From Sorex araneus (lineage: Eukaryota > Chordata > Mammalia > Eulipotyphla > Soricidae), in assembly GCF_027595985.1 (NCBI RefSeq), contig NC_073311.1:51437292-51501291 (forward strand): DNA of 64,000 bases, given 5' to 3'. The translations under genes were made by a program, and so were the position numbers. The notes under the pieces were generated by a model, which saw only the letters and a program-made list of their open reading frames with translations, was not told where the DNA came from and did no database searches. Below are positions 22,673 through 33,300 of this stretch, one piece after another; the stretch's first letter is position 1, and each line of letters starts with the position of its first letter.

Positions 22673-23040
22673 GTGAAAAAATGAAGATTTAAATTTAATT
22701 AACAGCATTATCAAAATTTATAAAGTTTTCATCAATTTCAAAAGAAATACGAAAGCAATTAAAAGTCACTTCCCATTTTATTCCACTTCCATTGGTGTAC
22801 CTTCATACATATAAATTTATCTCTTCTTTGACATTTTATAAAATGGACTAACAGCAAGTGACCTTTTGAAAGGTGGATAGACATAATATAACACTAAGCA
22901 AAAAATAAAAGTAAGACATCAAAGAAATTATATTTTTGGTACATAGATGGAGATATAGATATACAACAGAATCCAATTTAAGTGTTTTCATGCTAAAGTT
23001 TATCCTTTCATGAAATAAATTTAGAGCTGCATATTATATG

Positions 23041-23952
23041 CTTTGATATTTGATGAGTATAGCATAACAGGAATGGGAGGGAAGATAGAAGTTCAGCAAT
23101 TACACCACCTCCACTTCGCTGATGACATCGTTCTCATAACACCAAACACTAGCCAAGCAGTACAAATGCTGACCGACTTCGACTGCGAGTGTGGAAAGGT
23201 CGGACAGCAGTTGAATCTCAGCAAAACAATGTTCATGAAAAACGAACTAGTTCCTGATGTTCCATTTGCTCTCAATGGAACGATCATCTCCGAATGCAGC
23301 AGCTTACATGTACGTGGGTCAAGAAATCAACATGAGGAATGACTTGGGGCCAGAACTGTGCAGGAGGAAGAGAGCAGAGTGGAACGCTTTCAAGAGCATC
23401 AAAGAAGTGGTTAAGAGGACAAAGAATCGCCGGCTCCGGACACATCTTTTCGACTCCACTGTTCTTCCTGCACTAACAGACGCCTCAGAGACCTGGGCCC
23501 TATGAAGACAGGATGAGAATGCTATTTGGGTATCCCAAAGAGGAATCAAAAGGGCTATGCTTGAAGTATCACGTTTCACTCAAGTGAAAGAAGGAATCCG
23601 GAGTTCCAACCTCTGTCAATGGTCAAGAATCAGGGACGCTGTCTTGTTTGCCAAGGTATCAAAAATCAGAGGGGCTGGACACATAATGCGATTTAGAGAC
23701 GACTGCTGGACTAGAGCTGTTACCGACTGGAATCCACGGGACATCAAAAGACCGTGTGGCTGCCCATCAATGAGATGGCCAGAATTCTTTGTCAAAACCC
23801 TGAAAAAATAGTTTGAGGCTCTTCATGTTCCTAGAGTGAGCAGATATCATTGGGCTACACTAGCACTCGACAGGGACAAATGGAGACGTTACTGGCGCCT
23901 GCTCGAACAAATGGAAGATCAATGGGATGATAAGCGATACAAGTGATACAAG
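23041..23952 (+). mobile_element. RTE-clade LINE copy B (3' part)
   Basis: Codes the reverse transcriptase active-site region FADDIVLITPNTSQ, then VGQEINMRNDLGPELCRRK and the C-terminal GHIMRFRDDCWTRAVTDW, with frame breaks. Ends with GGATGATAAGCGATACAAG. 5'-truncated; corresponds to 41085-41950 of copy C. Confidence 0.9.
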
Positions 23953-25610
23953 CATAACACATTTTTTTTTTACCAGGGAATGATTCTGTTAGCATCATAA
24001 TGGATAAAAAATTTCTTTTTTATGCTATGTGAAGCAGTGGTATTTTTTATATTTTCTTTCTCTTTTTTGAACAACACCCAGAAATATTTCAAGCTACTCA
24101 TGACTCTGTCTTAGGTCACTATCTGTGGTGTTTGTGGGCACCAGGGGATCCGCACAGTTCCAGGAGCTGAATCTGGGTCTCCTGCACATGAGCTATCTCT
24201 CCATTGCTGAAACTATTTTCTGTGTATCTAATAAGACTACATTATTTTTTAAGTTAATCATTGGACTTTTCATAGAATATTTCTAAGAATTGGGAGAAAG
24301 TCAGGAGAAAAATACCAAATGATTGCACTTATATACTCATTTATCGTATGTGATATGTAAGGAAGCAAAGCAAGGAAATAGACAAGGTCTAATGCAAACA
24401 AACCCTTCGACTTTAAAGATAAAATTCACAAAGTTCACAAAGAAGTGAGGCATAAATTAGAAGACTCTTAAGAATAGAGAACAGTGACAGAGGGATATGG
24501 AAACTTTAGTCGTAGGTTTGGTGTGGTAGTTAACACTGTTTGCACAAAAGGTATAAATAATGACATTTTTGTAAATTAGAATATAAATGGTACATTCATG
24601 AATTTAAAATAACTGAGTAGAGTATTTCTTTAATTCCATCACTATTGATAAATATTTAGCATTTTATTCATTGTTATCATTAACTTAAAATGCATGATTC
24701 TTACCTTTTTCTTTTCCTGTGTTGTCTCTCTTAGAAAGAAATGAAACTTGGAAATTGACCCTTTTATCAATGAGTATTACTGTTATGAAAAAATTCAAAT
24801 TCAAGGAAGAATTAAAGCTCTAAAAATGTAAATCAGACTTGTTCTTTTAAGCCCATGTTCTCCCTGTTCGCGTATCTCTCTCTTCAAGCTTTTCCACTCT
24901 GGAGAAGCCTGTGTTCTACCATGAATATATTTGCTCTTTCTCGCCCCTTACTTTTTTCTAAGAAAATTATGTTAAATAGGAACTATCTTGCTTCATTTAA
25001 AAAATTGAATAATTGATTGATCAAACTATCTTTCTACAAATAAAGAATTTTCATTTAAATAATTACTAGAGAAATAATTATTAAAAATGTAAGTAAGTGT
25101 ATTTTATAAAATGTTTAATTTCAAAATGAAAAGTTAGATTAGAATCTAAAACTAAGAATATATTTAAGACCATATTAAAGCTAAAACCATGAATATGTAT
25201 ATGAGTTTTTTTACTAAAAAACAAAAATCATCCTGAAACTGGGCCAGGGTTAGAGAGTTTGATGGGCTCGTGTGCAGACTTTGCATGTAAGGACCATAGG
25301 TTTCATCCTTAGTATCACATGGTACCTTGAGAAAAATTATGAGGAACAGCCTCGGTATACCTGCAGATGTGACTACAAAACAAAATCAAATTATAAAAAT
25401 CTCTAGAAATTATCAAATATTCATTAATGCCTAATATAGCAATAAAATAGTAAATTAAAAGTATGCTATTAGCAGACTATAAAATAAAGATAAAATATCC
25501 AAAATATGGGTAAATTTCATAAGCAAATATTAAAAAATATTTCAAATATACAGTGTATATTCATTTAAGTTTTCAAGAAGGTATTGTAAACATTTAGGAG
25601 CTAACAACTT
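23953..25610. other. AT-rich spacer with old repeats
   Basis: Old SINE-B at about 24070-24215 (minus) and a weak SINE-B-like stretch at 25240-25380 (plus). 24300-24560 and 24720-24950 look like decayed interspersed repeats that I cannot classify. No exon seen. Confidence 0.4.
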
Positions 25611-25611
25611 C

Positions 25612-25800
25612 TGGGCTGGCAGGGTATTTGTCTTGTATACAACTGACCAGATTCAAACACTGGCACCTCATATGGTCACGTAAGCAACACCAGAGATGAT
25701 TCTTGAACAAAGAGCCAGTTGTAAGCCCTAAGCACTGCACAGTGTAGCCCAAAAATAAGAACAAAACAAGCAAACAAACAAACACTACACACACACTATA
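25612..25800 (+). repeat. SINE-B copy
   Basis: GGGCTGGCAGGGTATTTGTC head and CCTCATATGGTCACGTAAGC body, ending GTAGCCCAAAAATAAG with CAAA units. Confidence 0.75.
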
Positions 25801-25825
25801 AATATACATATATATGGGGTGGGGG

Positions 25826-25848
25826 GGGAGAGAGAGAGACAGACAGAC

Positions 25849-25879
<31 letters not shown>

Positions 25880-25912
25880 CAGAGAAAGAGAGAGAGAGAG
25901 ACAGAGAGAGTG
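25826..25912. repeat. GA/GACA microsatellite
   Basis: GGGGGGGAGAGAGAGAGACA followed by about 80 bp of GA and GACA units. The serine/leucine-rich reading frame on the minus strand here is an artefact of this repeat. Confidence 0.95.
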
Positions 25913-26149
25913 CATGAATTTTTATTCCAGAAGGGTTTATGAAGTGTATCTTGCATTCAGTTGACTGGTACATGTTGTCCCCCAAGGATCCCTGAGTGTA
26001 GCTCTGAAGGCTCTGAAGAATCCCTGTTTATAACACCACTTCAGTAACTAGATCAGCTTCCATTGATGTAGGCAACTAATTTTGAATATTCTCTGATACA
26101 TATAGATTGACTGTGAGGATCACGTTCGAGTTGAAAGAGATAAATATCT

Positions 26150-26800
26150 ATGAAACAGTGATTTATTTTGCAAATAAACAAGTTTGCCTGATCATTGTCA
26201 GTAAAAGTCACTGGGGAGACACAGCAGGGAAAGGGACTCACCCTGCTTCCTGGCATTTTTCTCTCTTTCGGTTTCTAAGGGGCAGTAGGCAGGAAGTCCT
26301 GTGGAATTCACCTTCCAGCAAGCCATTGTGGGTAGTCCCGGTTTCCTGCACTGAACCACTGCCTGCTGCCCTCTGCAGCCTGGGACCCATCAGCAATTTC
26401 TACTGTAACCTTAGAACTGCCCTTTCCCAGGGCCGTGCAGGACAGCTCGGCCCCAACACTGTCTGTGCCACGGGGCTTCAATTAACTCTGATATCCATCC
26501 TAGGAATCCTGATCTCCAAGGGACTCCTTCTCTGGGTCCCCTCTTTAACCTAAAGGTATCCTCTGTCTATTATCCACACCTAATGGACAAATCCGAACAG
26601 TGAATTATTTTCTTCAGACCTCTCCTGCTTCTGTCTCTTGAATCCACTCTGAGATACGGTACACAACTAATACCTTGCCTGTTTAATCCTCCTTGGCAAC
26701 ACTTTTAAGGGTCAGAACAATCAACTAATTACAAAATATACACATTATGAGAAATAATGAATAAAAAGCTCAAAGTGATGGTTTATAATTCAGACGTTTA
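26150..26800 (-). repeat. KLRC 3' flank block of gene 2
   Basis: Counterpart of 4180-4900: GTAAAAGTCACTGGGGAGAC, CAGGAAGTCCTGTGGAATTC and a GGGTCAGAACAA stretch near the end. The open frame at 26107-26553 is not matched by an open frame in the other copy. Confidence 0.65.
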
Positions 26801-27192
26801 TTAAAATAACAAATTATTAAGGAATGTACAAGATGTGCCTGGCATATAATTTGGTGATCCATATGAATGTGTATTTTAAATTAATTCTACAACAACAATG
26901 TGAATTCAAAGGTAAATCATGGACTTTAGATCATCCAGTTGAGTTAATAGAGACATCCTCAGTATAAGCTATAACATCTGTGATGTATAGTATATAGTGA
27001 TGTATAGTGATGTCCATGGGGGCGTGGGGTGAGGGAATTGGGGAATGGAAATTCCCTCTATCTTACTCTTAATTTGGATGCAAATTGGGATTAATAAAAT
27101 TAACATAAATATAACCCTGTATATAGTTATATTCCTTTTGAAAAAATGAGAATTATATAATATGGTAAGAACAGCAGTTTGCAAAATTTAAG

Positions 27193-27313
27193 TTAAAGAA
27201 ATTGCTGCCTACAAACATACAATCTTCTTTCTGAACAGGGTGCTTGTGTAATTTTCTTTCTAGAATAATGTACATAGAAACATTTGTCCAGGTTTTTTGT
27301 AGAACTTGAGACC
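27193..27313 (-). CDS. KLRC2: Gene 2 exon 6
   Basis: 121 nt, phase 2 start, acceptor TATTTTAG. Codes [19 protein letters not shown] to the end YVCRQQFL and TAA. Same length as gene 1 exon 6 but diverged in the ligand-facing part. Confidence 0.9.
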
Positions 27314-30300
27314 CTAAAATATATAAAATAATATAAAGTTAATATTGGAAAGTCACACCTAGTATATGATGAATACACATAACTGTATATACATAACTAT
27401 ATACATAATCAAAAAACTCCAAATACATATAACTTCTAGAATAATAGTTATATGTCAAAATCTCAAAAATTCATGTAAAATTTTTCAGTAAAAATATTTG
27501 TATCACATCTATACAATTATTAATCTTTCTAAGATTAATCACTACTACACATAGAAATATAAGGATGCTTAAGGAGCTTACCACTTGGAAGAAAAATCTG
27601 ACCACATCTGTACACCATCATTGGTTTCTTTGGAGGGTCCACTCCAAGGCAGGATATTAAAAGCCACAAATATATTCTATGAGGAAAAGCATTATGAAAT
27701 ATCAAAAAATTCTTGTATGTTAGTTTTAATTTTTATAATAAAATTAAGTTATTTGTATCATCTGTCATTGAATGAAATAGACATTACAGATATGATGTCA
27801 AGAAGATAATTATATTTGAATTAATAGAATGATATAAAATAGCGCTGATAGGAAATAACAATAGAAAAATAAAAATGAAATCAAATGAAAAATATGATAT
27901 AAGTTAAAATACATTATCTGAAGCAAAAAAATCACTAAATTGAAAATTTAAGATGCGAAAGATAGAATTGATGAAATTAGAGATAGAGTTGTAGAGACTT
28001 TTCATGTTAGAACATGAGAGGCGAGAGAAAAATAGAAAAATTTCAGAGACTCTCACTATATAAAAAAATTTAGAATTAAACATGACATGACAAGAGGAAA
28101 TACAGAAAGAAAAAGAAGTGTTAGAAACAATGAAAGAATAAGCTTATTTCATTCAAGAATGTTTATAGACCTGAGACTTAGCAAACTTCTAATGAACCAG
28201 CGTGCTGAAATTCACATTTCAAAATAGCATAATCAAAAAGCTAACCAATTGTTAAAGACAATGATAAAATAGATAATATTGACACAACCGGCAGGACAAT
28301 GAGGTGATTTGAATCTTGTGAAAATCACATTCAGTGATTTGGCCAAAGGAGCAAAGTCCCATTAAGCCTGTGTCACCTCACACATATGTGTGTAGATAAA
28401 ATTAGCAAGATGCAACCTGTGCCTGCGGGGCGAGTGCATCAGCAGCCTGATGGTGTCTTAAGACTTCCTGATACCCCAAGTTATTATTGTGCCTTTGGCC
28501 AGACCCCAACCAACAACTTGGGTCCAAGTTCACCCACAAATTAAACAGCCAAAAGTTAGGTATGTGAGAACTACGCCCACAAACCACCTCTAGCTCAGCT
28601 ATACAAGTTCATTTACTGGCCTTATTTCAGAGACCCATAAATTTCAAAAGAAATCAAAAGCCACAGTTAGGACCGTGGCACCTTGTGGGTGAGCAGCCGT
28701 GCCCTGCAGGAGTTATGCAAGAGTTTATTTCTCTGGAAAAGATAGAAATAAGAGTCATACATCCAGAGCCCCACAAAAGAATCTCTGAACCAAGCATCTC
28801 TCTGCAAAGATACCTCCGGACTTTAAGACAGGCTGACTTCACCGGGGGGCCTTAGACTGGGTCAGGCGTCATCTCTCCACCTGTCCGCTAAAAATCCCCA
28901 GCAGCCACCAACTACCAGAACCCAATGAGAAGTGCAGGTACACAGATTCAGGGATGGCAAATTCCAGGCCTCAAGAGATAGGGCATGGGCCCGTCCTTCT
29001 CATACTCCCGTGGGACCGTGGAAGTCAGGCGCAGAAATTGCCTTCAGGCTGCTACTTGAGCTCCTTAATGGGCATGATCCAGAGACACACAAAGGATTGT
29101 CTGAACCAAGCAGCTCGTTGCAGAGATTTCTCCAGATCCTAATAATCTAAAATTTTAGAATTCCTGGAGCACTCAGCCGTTCTTGCTATTCATAACAAGC
29201 AATACAAGAGAGTATGGGAGAGATTGTCTGCCATAGAGGCAGGGGGAGGGGTGGGATGGGGCGGCAGGTGGGTACTGGGGACCTTGGTAGTGGAAGATGT
29301 GCACTGGTGGAGGGTTGGGTGATCAATCATTGTATGACTGAAACTCAAACAGAAAAGCTTTGTAACTGTATCTCCCAGTGATTTTTTAAAAAATAATTAA
29401 AAAATAATAATATAATTAGCATTCTGAATAAAAAAAGATACAAAACTATTGAATAAAAAGCAAATCAGTAGGCAAATATTGGTTTCAAAAGACCTTGGTT
29501 CTATTGCCAGTTCTATAAGCCTCCTCTTGCACTTTATACATAAATACCTCAAAATTTCTCATGAAACTAAATGTAATCTATAAAAATCAAGAATACATAT
29601 TAGAAAAAAATTAAATGGCTTTGAGATAGATATTTCTTAGATACAATATCAAAAGAATGATGTACAAAAAAATTGATGGAGTTTACTTTCCACAGAAACA
29701 TTTTTCTGAATTTTTTAACAGAAAACATTACACATGATAATCTTAGAGAAAACGTTTACAAATCAGACATCTAGAAAGGTAATTGCTTCCAGAATTCATA
29801 ATTATTTTAATATTCTAAAAATAATTAAAATTCAATAACAATTGCAATTAAATAATAATTAAACTTAATAAGAGCCTGGCAAGCTCCCCATGGTGTATTC
29901 GATATGCCAAATACAGTTAACAGTAACAGGTCTCATTTCCCTAGCCCTGAAAGGGCTTCCAATTGTTGAGAAAATTGAGTAAGGAGAGGGTGCTAAAATC
30001 TCAGGGCTGGTACAAATGGAGACGTTACTGGTGCCCGCTAGAGCAAATAGATGAACAATGCGATGACAGTGATACTGATACAGTGAATAAGAATAATTAC
30101 TGTTATTAAAATAGAACACATTAAAAAACTCCAATATAAACCCCTCATATAAACTTCAATGACATAAGGAAAAGAAAGTTCACAGTTAAATTAAACAAAC
30201 ATTTTGGAAGGAAAATACAGACAAGAAGAAAAAATGGGCAAGAGAACCAAATAGACACGTCATAAAGAGACTACTATAATAATTAATGGAACAGAAAATA

Positions 30301-33300
30301 ATATTCAATTTATAGCAATCAGAAAAATACATATTAACATAATTATGCTTTTATATAGTCAAGAGAGCTTATAATATTTAAATTCTTGATATTGCTAAAT
30401 TTTGACTATTATGCAAAATATCTAACACAGTTCTCTAATACAGTTGGGCTGGAGTGATAGTACAGCGAGTAGGGAATTTGCCTTGCATGCAGCCAACCTG
30501 GGTTCGAGATTTCTCTGCCCCTCTCAGAGAGCCCGGCAAGCTACCGAGAGTACCTCACCTGCATGGCAGAGCCTGGCAAACTACCCATGGCTTATTCAAT
30601 ATGCCAAAATCAGTAACAAGTCTCACAATGGAGACGTTACTGGTGCCCACTCGAGCAAATCCATGAACAACGGGATGACAGTGACACGGTGACAGTGATC
30701 TAATACAGTTATAAATTAATTTTAGAAAAATTCAATAATCACAATATTAGGTATTCATTAATTATATATTTTGGCTACATACACCATATATAGATCCCTG
30801 TGATTTTATTACATCTCATATATTTATAACTAAATACAGTTATGGTATCACACTACACTAGTACATAGTATAGTGTATTCTATGTAGTAGTATCATACTA
30901 CAATTGTAGTATAATATTATACTATAAAATATACTCACTTATAAATATATTTCACACTATACAAATATAATTATAACAAAATAGGAATTTTATTATAAAA
31001 TATATTTTATAAACATATTCATAAAACTTACTTTTAAACTTTTTATTAAATAAATCAAAATGAAATATCCAAAGAGCAGAACAGTGGAAATTTAACTTCA
31101 ACAGACAAATGAAAATCTAGAAATGAACTGCAACATATCACATAAAGTGAAAGGAGAGACACACATAATACTTCCATGCGTATGAAGCAAAAAGTGAGCA
31201 AAGATAATTTAGAATATTAAAAATCAGAATATTGATTGATTAAGCAAATGGAGAGTACAAAACGAAAATACCAGAGTTGGAAGATTTTCCTTTATGATTT
31301 ATTTGCAATTGCACAATTCTTATTATTTGATGATAAATATATATAATAAATAAAACATTTAATTTCTTTGATGATGGCTTTAGCCAGCAACATTTATTTT
31401 AGAGTAAGAAGACACTGTCAGGGAAATGAGAGATGACTTAAAGTGATGGAGCATGCATAAGACTCAGAGTTTGATCCCTAGCAAACTCCTGAGCCTGCCC
31501 AGGTACAATCTTGTGACCCCTGAGCCTCCCCATTAACAAAATGCCACATTTTCATTTCTTTCTCTTCTTTTTGTGTTTCTGTTTTTTTGAGTCAAACCTG
31601 GTTTTGTTCAGTCACACCTGGTTATGCTGGATGTGTGCACAGGATTCACTCCAAGTGGGGCACAGGGGTCCCTGTGTAGTTCAGGGAGATGAAAGAGGCT
31701 TGGCTGTTTTAAAGGCAAGGAAAGCATCTAAACCAGTATTATTTTTCAGGCCCCAAAATGCCCTGTTTTTGATGAAACCCCCCCCCAAAAAAGAAAAATC
31801 AAATGTGGTAGAGAGAGAGAGAAAGAGAGAGAGAGAGAGCACAGGGGTTACGGCACTTGCTTTACATGTGGCTGACCCCAGTTTGATTTCCAACAATTTG
31901 TATCATCCCCAAGCACTGCTAGGAGTGATTGCTGAGCATGAAATTAGCCCCAAGCATCACCAGCCTCACCAGAGGTGTCCCTCTCCCCAGAGAAGATTAA
32001 AAAATAAAAATTAAAAAAAATCAAATCTGTATTTATGTTATAAAATTTTTTAAGGATATTTGAATTCAAGTAGTATGTTAACAAAGTTAAGTACAATAAG
32101 TACCAAATATTGATATTCCTTTAAACATGAAGTTGACTTCAATATTGCTTATCAAAATGTTTAAGACTTTTAAAATCTTACCATTTCTTCTTCACTGTCT
32201 ATATACAGCAGCTTAGACTTCTTGGAAATGCAGTCCTTCAAACTCTCATTCCATGGTTTTGTTTCATCGCTGATATAGTAACAGCTGTTGGAATAGCTGA
32301 GCCACTCCTCTGGACAATGTTTACAATGACACGCTGGAGGAAGATCACGAGTTATTATTTAAAAACCCTATGTAAAAAATAGTTTTAACATGTGTATAGG
32401 TATAAATATATATGTTCATGGCACAGCTGTGTGCTTCACAGACATAGAACATAAAGCAACACATCCGTACACGGGAAGAGAGAAGGCTCTGCTACTATTT
32501 CCCTTATGAAAAAAAAAATACTCTCTCTGCATGTCCTGAAAGACAATGAACAAAATGACAATTTTAGAATAGAAAAAAAACTCTCATTAAAATATGGTGG
32601 AAGAATTTGAGTCAATTGATAACAATGAGTGTAGTTATACGAAGTGAATCTTCCTCATTTTTGTGTAAAACATGACTCCCTGATAACCATTGCATATGTA
32701 TTAACCAATTTTGAATTCATTATCCTTCACAAGATTGAAGAACGGAGTTTCTTAAAGTAGGATAGAGACAAAATATTAATAGCACTAATCAGAGTACTTG
32801 AAAATCACTAGATGTCTTATGACTCCCTTTTTTAAAAAAATTATGTTTTGAGGTGGTTGCTCAAGGGGCCACTAATGCATGCTCAGAAGGCCCAGGGTCC
32901 TCCTGTCAGTTCTTAGTGAACTAGGCTTGTAGCAGGGGCCCAGGGATATGGTACCGCTTCAGCACTGGGATTCCAAGAAATACCTGGGATTCTAGGGATG
33001 CACACAGACAGGCTATGGTGCTAGGATTGAAGCTGAGCAGGTAGCTGCAAGGTATGTGTTAGCCCCTGTACTAGTTCTCAGGAAAGCTGACTCCTTATTT
33101 ATTTTGTGCCTGTTGTTTTTTGTTGTTTGTTTGCTTCTAGGTATATACCAAGCCGTGTTCAAGGCTAACTCCTGGCTTTGTGCTCAGTCGTCATTCCTCG
33201 GAGGACTATATAAGATGCTAGGAATCAAAGTAGGGTCAGGAGACTCTTTTTCCTTTTTTTTTTTTTTGCCTTTTGGGTCACAGCCGGAGATGCTCAGGGG

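Larger units (their letters stand above)
27677..32181 (-). other. KLRC2: Gene 2 intron 4
   Basis: 4.5 kb. Ends share backbone with gene 1 intron 4. Holds an A-tailed element (28395-29400), two SINE-A copies, an AT-rich inverted-repeat stretch (30780-31030) and SINE-B remains at 31566-31690 and 31838-32000 with a short GA run at 31811-31839. Confidence 0.7.

Noticed and set aside
25594-25985. Leucine/serine-rich frames on the minus strand
   Set aside because: Product of the GA/GACA microsatellite and a SINE-B.
26107-26553. 148-aa plus-strand frame near the gene 2 3' end
   Set aside because: The paralogous block at 4180-4900 does not keep it open and no domain is seen.
31541-32014. 157-aa plus-strand frame
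   Set aside because: Made of two SINE-B remnants around a GA run.
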